A stretch of DNA of 64,000 bases from Maccoyibacter sp900556645. GTDB taxonomy: Bacteria > Bacillota > Clostridia > Lachnospirales > Lachnospiraceae. How positions within the stretch are numbered: position 1 is the first letter of the stretch; each line of letters begins with the position of its first letter. Below are positions 36,459-44,705 of this stretch, in pieces. The notes beneath the pieces are model-generated. The model saw only the letters and a program-made list of their open reading frames with translations, ran no database searches and was not told the DNA's origin. A program made the position numbers and the translations under genes. The stretch lies in contig CATWDJ010000001.1 of assembly GCA_958349535.1 (NCBI GenBank), positions 1-64,000 on the forward strand, read 5' to 3'.

Positions 36459-37265
36459 ATGGCAAAGGAATTTGACGGAAAAACAATTTTTATAACAGGT
36501 GCGGCAAAAGGACAGGGAAAGGCAGTGGCACTTTCTTTTGCAAAAGAAGGGGCAAATATCATAGCCTTTGATTTGGGAGAGAAAATATCATATCCCGCAT
36601 ATAATCGTTCTTCCAATGAGGATTTGGAAAAATTAAAGGATGAAGTAGAAGCATTGGGCAGCAAAATTGTCATTTATGCCGGGGATGTGAGAAAAGCTTC
36701 AGATGTAAAGGAAGCGGTAGACAGAGGCATTGAGCAATTCGGAAGGATTGATATTTTGTTTAGCAATGCGGGAATTGCCGCCTATGGAAATTCTTATGAG
36801 TTAGGAGAGGAACAGTGGGATGCAGTCATTGACATCAATCTGAAAGGCGGATGGCTTGTATCAAAATATGTGATACCTCATATGATTCAACAAAAAAGCG
36901 GAGTGATTCTTTATAATTCTTCTATTGCGGGACTGAGAGGGTTGAACCGTATGAGCCATTATGCGGCATCAAAGCATGGTTTGATTGGACTGGCAAAATC
37001 TCAGGCCATTGAGCTGGCACCTTATGGTATTCGGGTAATTACTATTCATCCTACGGGAGTGAATACGCCAATGAATGATGGACTGGCGGAATTGGAAGGC
37101 ACAACACCCGTAGAAATCGCAGAACGCTCTGCCGGAAATTTATTGCCGGTGCCTTGGATAGAGACAGAAGATGTGGTGGAAAGTGTGAAATTCTTGGCAA
37201 GTGAGAAAGCCAGATATATTACCGGCAGTCAGTTTGTATTGGATGCAGGCTTATTAACCAGATAG
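36459..37265 (+). CDS. Short-chain dehydrogenase/reductase with extended nucleotide-binding insert
   Basis: Rossmann NAD(P) oxidoreductase, 268 residues. TGAAKGQGKAVA is the cofactor loop, NAG in LFSNAGIAAYG, and the catalytic Ser (NSSIAG), Tyr and Lys (YAASK) are present. After the acidic AFDLGE end of strand 2 there is an insert ISYPAYNRSSNEDLEKLKDE absent from classical members but similar to the YPxATPEDL segment of the mycofactocin-associated subgroup, which keeps NAD tightly bound. Substrate unknown. 20 bases after metY, 13 before the next gene. Confidence 0.87.
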   Translation: MAKEFDGKTIFITGAAKGQGKAVALSFAKEGANIIAFDLGEKISYPAYNRSSNEDLEKLKDEVEALGSKIVIYAGDVRKASDVKEAVDRGIEQFGRIDILFSNAGIAAYGNSYELGEEQWDAVIDINLKGGWLVSKYVIPHMIQQKSGVILYNSSIAGLRGLNRMSHYAASKHGLIGLAKSQAIELAPYGIRVITIHPTGVNTPMNDGLAELEGTTPVEIAERSAGNLLPVPWIETEDVVESVKFLASEKARYITGSQFVLDAGLLTR

Positions 37266-37278
37266 GAGGAATTGGGAT

Positions 37279-37806
37279 ATGGCATATATTTCTAAAATAA
37301 AATACGAAGAAGCTTCCGAGGAAGTAAAAGCATTGATTGATGAGCAAATCAGAGAGAACGGTAAAATCACAAATATGAAATTGACACTATTGCATTCGAT
37401 TCCGGCATACCACGCCTTAATGGAATGGTTTCCGTTAGAGAAAACCATCGAGGCATTTTTAGGAGAACGTGCGGTAAACTTCTTCTGCTACGCAATCTCA
37501 GAAGAAAACGATTGCCTGTTATGCAGTGCATTTTTTAGAAAAATTCTCAAAGAACTGGACATCGATTTTGAGACATTTACTTTTACGGAAGAGGAGGATT
37601 TGCTGATCCGGTACGGCAGGGCAATCGTAAGCGATGCCAATAATATACCAAAGGAAATCTTTGATGAATTAAAGAAGCATTGGAATGAGGAGCAGATTGT
37701 GGCTATCACGGCATTTGCAACGATTATGATTGCAACGAATATAATCAATAAATCCTTGGACATTGAATTGGATGACAATCTGATTCCATATAGCAAAAAA
37801 GGATAA
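37279..37806 (+). CDS. AhpD/carboxymuconolactone decarboxylase-like protein
   Basis: All-helical, 175 residues. A CLLC motif in EENDCLLCSAFFRK sits where AhpD-type peroxidases have ExxCxxCxxH, but the His position is Phe, so the proton relay looks altered. Related sequences are annotated as CMD family of unknown function. Last gene of the metY-SDR cassette; a redox role in thiol chemistry is a guess from context. Confidence 0.7.
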   Translation: MAYISKIKYEEASEEVKALIDEQIRENGKITNMKLTLLHSIPAYHALMEWFPLEKTIEAFLGERAVNFFCYAISEENDCLLCSAFFRKILKELDIDFETFTFTEEEDLLIRYGRAIVSDANNIPKEIFDELKKHWNEEQIVAITAFATIMIATNIINKSLDIELDDNLIPYSKKG

Positions 37807-37814
37807 AGAATATA

Positions 37815-37880
37815 AAATATTTCAGATAACAAATATCCAAACGAAAAATATTTGATAACACAAATATTTTGTGATATAAT
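37815..37880 (+). promoter_or_regulatory. Promoter of the second Fic gene with two palindromic operators
   Basis: TTGATA (37852-37857), 17 bases, TATAAT (37875-37880). Two 22-base units, 37815-37836 and 37846-37867, share the outline AAATATTT-N6-AACAAATAT or close to it; each has ATATTT/AAATAT arms, extended to ATATTTG/CAAATAT in the second. The second covers the -35 box, so binding would repress. Confidence 0.7.
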
Positions 37881-37912
37881 ATTTGCAAGATTAAATGAGC
37901 TGGAGGAACGGT

Positions 37913-38848
37913 ATGGGATTTCGGTATGATAAATTATTTGAACTTGCAAAAAGTAAAGGATTAAATAAGACCGGACTGCGGGAATTGGCAAAGATATCCA
38001 CCGCAACCTTGGCAAAGTTATCAAAAAATGAAAATGTGGGTTTAGATGTCATTGAGAAATTGTGTGTGGCGTTGAAATGTCAGCCGGGAGATATCATGTC
38101 CTTTGAAGTACCTACGATAAATCCGTTGCTTTCTGTCTTGCGAGAAGAAAGTGCTATGAATTTGAAAGGTGGGATATATCATGCCACCCAGATTAAGCTG
38201 GCGTACAACTCTAACCATATGGAGGGCAGTAAATTAACGGAAGACCAGACCAGATATATTTTTGAAACCAATACCCTTGGTATGGAAAATGAGAAGGAAA
38301 CCGTTAATATTGATGATATTATTGAAACCATAAATCATTTTGAGGCATTTCGATATTTGTTACATGTGGTGGAAGATGAATTATCGGAGGTTATCGTGAA
38401 GGAATTTCATCGAATATTAAAAAGTGGGACTTCAGATAGCAGAAAAGATTGGTTTCATATTGGAGAGTATAAGCAGAAACCGAATATGGTAGGGGATAGA
38501 GAGACTTCTGCACCTGAAAATGTAGAAAATGATATGAAAAGATTACTTGCGGATTATCATAGAAAACAGGAAAAAACAGTGGAAGATTTGATAGACTTTC
38601 ATGTCCGGTTTGAGAGAATCCATCCATTTCAGGATGGCAATGGCAGGGTTGGGAGATTGATTCTGTTCAAGGAATGTTTGAAATACAATATTGTTCCAAT
38701 CATAATAGAGGACCGATATAAGATGTTTTATTATCGGGGATTACGGGAGTATGAGCAGGAAAAAGGCTACTTGGTGGATACCTGTCTGAACGGGCAGGAT
38801 ATGTATCGAAAGTGGATGGAATATTTTGAAGTTCCACAGCCGTCGTAG
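37913..38848 (+). CDS. XRE-Fic fusion protein
   Basis: 311 residues with an N-terminal XRE/Cro-type helix-turn-helix (about 1-65: LFELAKSKGLNKTGLRELAK, then STATLAKLSKNENVGLDVIE, then LCVALKCQPGDIM) and a Fic domain with inhibitory motif SNHMEG (Glu104) and catalytic HPFQDGNGRVGR (H237). ATG 37913 follows GGAGGAACGGT. Domain order is opposite to the first Fic protein. No separate antitoxin gene is present; inhibition is built in. Probably regulates its own promoter. Confidence 0.88.
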   Translation: MGFRYDKLFELAKSKGLNKTGLRELAKISTATLAKLSKNENVGLDVIEKLCVALKCQPGDIMSFEVPTINPLLSVLREESAMNLKGGIYHATQIKLAYNSNHMEGSKLTEDQTRYIFETNTLGMENEKETVNIDDIIETINHFEAFRYLLHVVEDELSEVIVKEFHRILKSGTSDSRKDWFHIGEYKQKPNMVGDRETSAPENVENDMKRLLADYHRKQEKTVEDLIDFHVRFERIHPFQDGNGRVGRLILFKECLKYNIVPIIIEDRYKMFYYRGLREYEQEKGYLVDTCLNGQDMYRKWMEYFEVPQPS

Positions 38849-38972
38849 GAAAATCGTAAGATTTTCGTGAGAAAAAAAGCAGGGGTTTTTGGCAAGATTC
38901 CAAGATATAAAAAATGAATTTGAGGTATGCTATCCTTAGAAACGGAAATATGAGGGAAAGGGAGAGCATACC

Positions 38973-39752
38973 ATGAATCAAAGACAAAGAAAAATGCGAA
39001 AACGCAGGAGAATCCACAGAATAAAAATAATTGGAGTTTTCTTGATGATTTTAACCTGCTTGGGCTTGGGATTACACTATTTTGTGCCGGGACAGGCATC
39101 CGGGATGTTGACAACTATGGGAGGTACCACCTCCGGTGAAATGGAATCTTATCCCGACTGGTTGCAGGAAATGGTAAAGAACAATCCCGAAACCAAAACC
39201 TTTGCACGGGATTATAAAAATCGGGAAAATTATATCGGGAAACCCATTGATCTCTCCGGCGAATGCAAAAAAGGGCAGGTTCCGACTCTGTTTCAGTGGG
39301 ACAGAAGATGGGGCTATGATGCCTATGGAGAGGACAATATAGGACTTGCAGGCTGCGGACCCACCTGTCTTTCCATGGCATATATTTATCTAACAGGAGA
39401 TACCACCAAAAATCCCAGAGTCATGGCAGAATTTGCAGAAGAAAACGGATATTATACGGAAGAGGGAACTTCATGGAGCCTTTGGACAGAGGGAGCGGAT
39501 AAGCTGGGGCTTATCGGAGGGGAAATATCTTTGGATGAAAGTATCATGAAAAGCCGTCTGGATGCAGGACAGGTAATTGTATGCAGTATGGCACCGGGAG
39601 ATTTTACAACCACAGGGCATTTTATACTGATTCGGGGATATGGAAAAGACGGATTTTATGTGAATGACCCTAATCATAAATCGAACTCTGAGAAAACATG
39701 GAGTTTTAAGGAATTGCAAAAACAGATTAAATGTCTGTGGGCGTTGGCGTAA
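38973..39752 (+). CDS. Membrane-anchored C39-like cysteine peptidase
   Basis: 259 residues. A basic N-terminus and one membrane helix (about 17-36) place the rest outside. The Peptidase_C39_2 domain has Cys128 in AGCGPTCLS, His216 in TGHFILIRGY and Asp232 in VNDPN, the expected catalytic set, so it is probably active. Substrate unknown; similar proteins process peptides or wall components. Monocistronic between a short AT-rich gap and a strong terminator. Confidence 0.82.
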   Translation: MNQRQRKMRKRRRIHRIKIIGVFLMILTCLGLGLHYFVPGQASGMLTTMGGTTSGEMESYPDWLQEMVKNNPETKTFARDYKNRENYIGKPIDLSGECKKGQVPTLFQWDRRWGYDAYGEDNIGLAGCGPTCLSMAYIYLTGDTTKNPRVMAEFAEENGYYTEEGTSWSLWTEGADKLGLIGGEISLDESIMKSRLDAGQVIVCSMAPGDFTTTGHFILIRGYGKDGFYVNDPNHKSNSEKTWSFKELQKQIKCLWALA

Positions 39753-39764
39753 TCGGGTTCCACA

Positions 39765-39800
39765 AAGCCAAGTGAATATATAGGTTCACTTGGCTTGTTG
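39765..39800 (+). terminator. Terminator after the C39 peptidase gene
   Basis: Perfect 12-bp stem AAGCCAAGTGAA/TTCACTTGGCTT; the tail GTTGCTTTGCTCTTTT is only partly T-rich. Confidence 0.7.
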
Positions 39801-39840
39801 CTTTGCTCTTTTATGATATAATGTCAATAGACATTATATC
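39795..39840 (+). promoter_or_regulatory. Promoter of the VanR-like gene with perfect palindrome
   Basis: GATATAATGTC and its exact complement (39815-39840) are separated by AATA. The left arm contains TATAAT (39817-39822), with TTGTTG (39795-39800) 16 bases upstream as a possible -35 box. A repressor bound here would cover the -10 box. Confidence 0.6.
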
Positions 39841-39859
39841 TATGAAAGGAATCAGTATT

Positions 39860-40463
39860 ATGCAGGAAAGTATTTTGGTGGTAGATGATGAGAAAGAGAT
39901 AGCAGATTTGTTGGAGGTATATCTGATAAATGAGGGATACCGTGTCTATAAATTCTATGAAGGTACAAGTGCGTTGGAATGTATTCAGAATACAGATATA
40001 AGCCTTGCCATTCTGGATATCATGCTGCCGGATATAGACGGTTTGGCTCTGCTTCGTAAAATCAGAGAGAAATACTTTTTTCCGGTAATCATGCTGACTG
40101 CCCGGGTAGAGGAAATGGACAAGATTACGGGACTGACCTTAGGAGCGGATGATTATATTACAAAACCTTTTCAACCATTGGAAGTGCTGGCAAGAATCAA
40201 GACACAGCTTCGGCGATATACCACCTATAACCGGGGAACGGTCAGTGAGGAAGCAACAGCTTCTGAGTATGATGTAAGGGGATTGGTAATTAATAAAGAT
40301 ACCAGAAAATGCAGTCTTTATGGGGAAGAAATCTCACTGACGCCAACGGAATTTTCAATGCTTTGGTATCTTTGCGAAAATATGGGAAAAGCTAAAGGAG
40401 CCATCCAGAAAACCAAAATTCATAAAAACTGTTTGGGGAGTGGGATACAAAATTGAACCATAA
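39860..40463 (+). pseudogene. VanR-like response regulator, internal deletion
   Basis: The receiver domain is complete: VDDEKEIADLL, the phospho-acceptor in LAILDIMLPDIDG, and ADDYITKPF. The OmpR-type effector domain begins (EEISLTPTEFSMLWYLCENMG) but then jumps, in another frame, to KLKEPSRKPKFIK and TVWGVGYKIEP, which is the normal C-terminus. About 35 residues including the recognition helix are missing at about 40390, so DNA binding should be lost. Read as it stands, translation ends out of frame at 40456. Confidence 0.82.
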
Positions 40464-41536
40464 GATAAAAAAACACAGAACCAAAATTTAAGAAACAGAG
40501 TGCTTTTCGCATCGGCGGCAATCGTACTGTATATTGGCCTTGGTGCTTTTCTGGTGCTGGCGGTAAAGGGAATTTATTCTCTGTATGCTTTTCAGGAAGA
40601 GGATTTGCCATACCGGGCAGCCGCTTTTTTTACAAGTAATTTTCTGTGGATTACAGCAATTTATTTGTTTTGCGGGTGTGTAGGAATTTTATACCTTTTT
40701 TTCCGAAAACCTTATCAGCAGGTGGAGGAAATTATGCAGGCGGCAAAAGATGCCTATGACACAAAGAAGGAAAGCCGGGAATTGTCACCGGAGCTTCGGG
40801 AGTTTGCGTTGGATTTGGAAGAACTGAAACTGAAGATTCAACAGAATGAGAGGGCAGCCAAGGAGGCAGAGCAGAGGAAAAATGATTTGATTGTCTATTT
40901 GGCACATGATTTAAAGACACCGTTGACATCGGTAATCGGATATTTGAGTCTTTTAAAAGATGAGCGGGAGATTTCTAAAGAATTGCAGGAAAAGTATATA
41001 GATATTTCTTTGGAAAAATCGGAGCGTTTAGAGGATTTGATTAATGAGTTTTTTGAAATTACCAGATTCAATCTCACAACGCTGACTTTAGAGCGGAGTC
41101 ATATTAATCTGGCGAGAATGTTGGAACAGTTGTTATTTGAGTTTCAGCCGATGTTTTCGGAAAAAATCTGAAAGCAAAATTGGAATGTCCACCGGATCTG
41201 ATGATGGACTGCGATGTAGATAAAATGCAGAGGGTATTTGATAATCTGCTTCGCAATGCGGTAAATTACAGTTATCCCGACACAGAGATTCTGGTAAAGG
41301 TGGAAAAAGGGGAACAGGGAGTCCATATGGAGTTTTTTAACCACGGGCAAACCATTATTCCGGAAAAACTGGAACGGATTTTTGAGCAATTTTACCGACT
41401 GGACACTTCACGTTCTACAAAGAGCGGAGGTGCCGGACTGGGCCTTGCCATTGCAAAGGAGATTGTGGAACTGCACGGAGGTACCATCCGGGTGGAAAGT
41501 AAGGACGAAACCGTAATATTTTATTTGGATTTTTGA
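40453..41536 (+). pseudogene. VanS-like sensor histidine kinase, two frameshifts
   Basis: Two membrane helices, a linker, the phospho-acceptor His in VYLAHDLKTPLTSVIGYL and the ATPase N, D/F and G boxes (NLLRNAVNYS, FEQFYRL, GGAGLGLAIAKEIVELHGG) are recognisable. The frame breaks near 40486 (AAAATTTAA; one extra A restores NLRNRVLF) and near 41168 (GAAAAAATCTGA; one extra A restores MFSEKNLKAKLECPPDL). Both are single-base losses in A-runs. Sequencing error cannot be excluded for either, but the adjacent VanR deletion supports real decay. Confidence 0.8.
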
Positions 41537-41589
41537 CATATCCCATAAGGGTATTTTTTCAGGCATCCAAAAGGTAAGGAGACAGAAGT

Positions 41590-42573
41590 ATGAGCACACA
41601 AATCTATGGAACCTTCGGTCCCTCCTGCGGCGATGGGGAAATATTGAAAAAAATGATAGAGGCGGGAATGACAGGGATGAGGTTAAATCTGTCCCACACC
41701 ACACTTGCCGCCAGTGAAAAATATATAAGGTCTTATCAGAAGCAGGCGGAAGCATTGGGAGTGACGCCGCAGATTCTTATCGATATGCAGGGACCGGAAC
41801 TTCGGCTGGGAAATCTAAAGCCCCCGGTATGGCTGGAAGAAGGACAAAAAGTCCGGTTGGGAAAAGGAGAGATTGAGGTTCCCAAAGAAGTGATAGCTGT
41901 TGCCCAGAGGGGAGATAGCATATTGCTGGATGATGGGAAAATCAAAGGAGAGGTCTGTGGGACAGAGAAAGATTTTTTGACAGTAAAGGTGGTAAGAAGC
42001 GGTCTTTTACAGCCTCATAAAAGCATTAAGATTGAAAACCGGGAGGTAAAAATGCCGGTGCTGACAGACCATGATATAGAAAATATCAGGCTCGCAAAGG
42101 AATACGGCGTAACGGCGATTATGCAGCCTTTTGTGTTAAAGGGAGAAGACTTGGTTTATGTGAGAAATATCTTAAAGGAAAATCATGCAGAGGATATTCG
42201 GATTTTTGCAAAAATCGAAAACCGAACCGGAGTAAAAAACTTAGAAAATATCCTGCCACAGGCAGATGTGATTGTGATTGCCCGGGGGGATTTGGGAAAT
42301 GATATGCCTTTGTGGGAATTGCCGGCGGTACAAAAACAGATAGAAGAAGCCTGTAAGAAGAACCAGAAACCCTATATCGTAGTAACTCAGATGCTGGCGT
42401 CCATGGAAGAACATCCCGTGCCTACCAGAGCAGAGGTTTCAGATATTTTCCATGCGGTTATGCATGGTGCGTGGGGCGTTATGATAACAGGAGAATCGGC
42501 GGTGGGGAAATATCCCGTGGAAGCCGTCACATATTTGAGTAATACCGCAAAGGAAGCGGAAAAGTATATATAG
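41590..42573 (+). CDS. Pyruvate kinase-like protein without the C-terminal domain
   Basis: 327 residues against about 470-590 for pyruvate kinases. The A and B domains are complete: MRLNLSHTT (Arg, Asn, Ser), DMQGPELR (usual DTKGPEIR), FAKIENRTGVKN with the catalytic Lys and Glu, IARGDLGND, TQMLASM and PTRAEVSD. The allosteric/tetramer C domain is absent and the end is clean, with a terminator after it, so this is a compact paralogue, not a recent truncation. Thr of the potassium site is Met. Phosphotransfer from PEP is plausible but unproven. Confidence 0.8.
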   Translation: MSTQIYGTFGPSCGDGEILKKMIEAGMTGMRLNLSHTTLAASEKYIRSYQKQAEALGVTPQILIDMQGPELRLGNLKPPVWLEEGQKVRLGKGEIEVPKEVIAVAQRGDSILLDDGKIKGEVCGTEKDFLTVKVVRSGLLQPHKSIKIENREVKMPVLTDHDIENIRLAKEYGVTAIMQPFVLKGEDLVYVRNILKENHAEDIRIFAKIENRTGVKNLENILPQADVIVIARGDLGNDMPLWELPAVQKQIEEACKKNQKPYIVVTQMLASMEEHPVPTRAEVSDIFHAVMHGAWGVMITGESAVGKYPVEAVTYLSNTAKEAEKYI

Positions 42574-42583
42574 AAAAGGGATT

Positions 42584-42619
42584 GTTGCAAAAAATGATTT
42601 TTTGTAACAGTTCTTTTTT
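42584..42619 (+). terminator. Terminator after the pyruvate kinase-like gene
   Basis: 11-bp stem GTTGCAAAAAA/TTTTTTGTAAC (one G-T pair), 3-base loop, then AGTTCTTTTTT. Confidence 0.75.
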
Positions 42620-42743
42620 ATGCCCAAAATCCCCCAATTCTTATCATATTCTTAATATTTTCCTATGATTGTATAAATTGAAGAAAATTTCCATTTTCCT
42701 TCGTTATAATAAGTGAAAAGAGTTAAGAAAAGAGGAGGAACCT

Positions 42744-43253
42744 ATGGATGTTCAGATGCTGACAAGCTATTTTATACAGTATGGGGCGGTTTTTATCTAT
42801 CTGATTGTATTATTGGAATACATGAATCTTCCGGGTTTTCCCGCAGGTGTGATAATGCCCTTGGCAGGGATTTGGGCAGCAAAAGGAGAAATCAGTTTCC
42901 TGATGGTAATGCTATTGACTATCGGAGCAGGGATGACCGGAAGCTGGTTGCTATATTTTCTGGGAAGAATGGGCGGACCCAAGGTTATGGGTCTATATTT
43001 CAAAAAATTCCCAAAACACAAGGATGTGGTAGAAGAAAAGATGGAAATGCTGCGGGAAAAAGGCTGCATCGGAGTATTTATCAGCAAGCTTCTGCCTATG
43101 GTAAGGACATTAATTTCCATACCGGCTGGAATGGTGCAGATGAATTTTTTGAAATATAGTTTAAGTTCGCTGGCGGGAATTTTCTTGTGGAATCTGACAT
43201 TTGTAGGAGCAGGTTACTTTTTTGGGGAGACAGCCATTCAAGTGTTGTCGTAA
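42744..43253 (+). CDS. DedA family membrane protein
   Basis: 169 residues, shorter than the usual 200-220. The family core is present: EYMNLPGFPAGVIMPLAG, GSWLLYFLGRMGG and the conserved FISKLLPMVRTLISIPAGM, with four or so membrane segments. DedA proteins include recyclers of undecaprenyl phosphate and phospholipid scramblases. A TATAAT at 42705 suggests its own promoter. The next gene, a glycosyltransferase, starts 15 bases later, so the two may act together at the membrane. Confidence 0.87.
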   Translation: MDVQMLTSYFIQYGAVFIYLIVLLEYMNLPGFPAGVIMPLAGIWAAKGEISFLMVMLLTIGAGMTGSWLLYFLGRMGGPKVMGLYFKKFPKHKDVVEEKMEMLREKGCIGVFISKLLPMVRTLISIPAGMVQMNFLKYSLSSLAGIFLWNLTFVGAGYFFGETAIQVLS

Positions 43254-43268
43254 GGAGGAATACAGAAG

Positions 43269-44519
43269 ATGAAAATTGCAATGATGACCAATAATTATAA
43301 ACCTTTTACCGGAGGAATACAGATTTCGGTGGAGCGGCAGGCAAGAGAATTGATGCGGTTGGGTCATGAGGTAACCGTATTTGCACCACGCTACGGAGGA
43401 ACGGAACAGTCGGATGAAGAGGCAACGGAACGGATTATCCGTTATCCTACCGGAAAACATAAAATTGAAAATGGAATGCCTTATCCTACGATTTTCATGG
43501 GAGAGATACACAAGGTTTTTGAGAAAGAGCAGTTTGACTGTATCCATGTGCATCATCCTATGTTTATCGGAAATTGTGCGGTGAATCTGGGGAAAAAGTA
43601 TGGAATTCCGGTGATTTTTACCTATCATACCAGATACGGAGACTATCTTCACTATCTGAAAATTTTTCGGAGGGAAGAGGAGGAGTGTTTTTGGAAAAGA
43701 AACCTCTTTCGTCTCACGAAGAAGGTGCTGATTCCTGCTTACATGAAATGGTATACCAATCAATGTGATTTGGTGCTGGCACCTTCCGAGGGAATGAAAC
43801 AGCTTGTAAAAGAGCAGGGAACCAATACATCGATACAGGTATTTCCCACAGGATTGGAAGAAGAATTTTTTGTCCAGAATAAAAAAGAGTCTCGAAAAAT
43901 ACGGGAGACCTATGGGGGAGACAGAAAATATTTATTGTGTACTGTATCCAGATTGGAAAAAGAAAAAAATCCCTATTTTCTGTTAGAAGGAATTGCAGAA
44001 ATGAAAAAGATTTTGGGAGACAATTTCAGATTGTTATATATAGGAGAGGGAGGAGAAAAAGAAAATCTTTGCAAATACGCAAAAACCCTTGGCATAGAAG
44101 AGGAAGTCTGTTTTTTGGGAAATATAGAAAACCGACAGGTAAAAAATTATCTCAATGCGGCGGATTTATTCCTTTATGCTTCCAAATCAGAGACACAGGG
44201 AATTGTGCTGGCAGAGGCAATGGCAGCAGGAAATCCGGTGGTGGCAGTCAAAGCAGTGGGAGTAGATGATATTGTAAAAGATGGCTTTAACGGCTACCGT
44301 ACCAATGAGGATGCGGAAGAGTGGGCAGCAAAGGCGGTCCGGTCATTAAATCCAAAGCTTCATGAACGGTTAAAAGAACAGGCATTGCTTACAGCAGAGA
44401 GGTATCGTTCCCTGAGTCTGGCAATGTATGAAGAGTCCATCTATGCCCAATGTATTCATGAAAAACAGAAAAAAATGTGGAACTCTCATGGAAAAGAGGA
44501 ACTTTTGGTAAATGAATAA
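43269..44519 (+). CDS. GT4-family glycosyltransferase
   Basis: 416 residues, GT-B fold. N-terminal MKIAMMTNNYKPFTGGIQIS, HVHHPMFIG, and the C-terminal nucleotide-sugar site SKSETQGIVLAEAMAAGNPVVAV (EX7E motif) are typical of retaining GT4 enzymes, with resemblance to diacylglycerol glucosyltransferases that make glycolipids. The acceptor is inferred from resemblance only. No secretion signal; likely peripheral at the membrane. Cotranscribed with the DedA gene. Confidence 0.85.
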   Translation: MKIAMMTNNYKPFTGGIQISVERQARELMRLGHEVTVFAPRYGGTEQSDEEATERIIRYPTGKHKIENGMPYPTIFMGEIHKVFEKEQFDCIHVHHPMFIGNCAVNLGKKYGIPVIFTYHTRYGDYLHYLKIFRREEEECFWKRNLFRLTKKVLIPAYMKWYTNQCDLVLAPSEGMKQLVKEQGTNTSIQVFPTGLEEEFFVQNKKESRKIRETYGGDRKYLLCTVSRLEKEKNPYFLLEGIAEMKKILGDNFRLLYIGEGGEKENLCKYAKTLGIEEEVCFLGNIENRQVKNYLNAADLFLYASKSETQGIVLAEAMAAGNPVVAVKAVGVDDIVKDGFNGYRTNEDAEEWAAKAVRSLNPKLHERLKEQALLTAERYRSLSLAMYEESIYAQCIHEKQKKMWNSHGKEELLVNE

Positions 44520-44531
44520 TTATCTGTCAGG

Positions 44532-44670
44532 TTTCGACAAAGTTATAGAATAAGATTGTTTACAATTTAACAATTCGACGGGGTTCGTGTAAAGAAACCG
44601 CTAAGATAAAGGAAATGTCGAATTTGAGCGGACGTTTTATATTGAATTAAGGGAAAAGTAACGTTATAAT
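44532..44670 (+). promoter_or_regulatory. spo0A promoter region with 0A-box-like sites
   Basis: TTGAAT (44642-44647), 17 bases, TATAAT (44665-44670) form a sigma-A promoter. Three sequences match or nearly match the Spo0A box TTTGTCGAAA: a perfect copy on the minus strand at 44532-44541, CCGTCGAATT on the minus strand at 44572-44581 and ATGTCGAATT on the plus strand at 44615-44624. This fits autoregulation. No convincing sigma-H promoter was identified. Confidence 0.65.
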
Positions 44671-44705
44671 ACATGATGTGTGAAAAATTTACCAGGAGGG
44701 ACAGC

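Noticed and set aside
33835..38848. Fic genes as classical toxin-antitoxin (FicTA/Doc-Phd) pairs
   Set aside because: Both proteins carry their own inhibitory SxxxEG motif and no small antitoxin gene lies before either of them.
42713..43159. 148-codon plus-strand frame starting just before dedA
   Set aside because: It is another frame of the DedA gene; only the 42744 frame gives membrane helices and family motifs and has a proper ribosome binding site.
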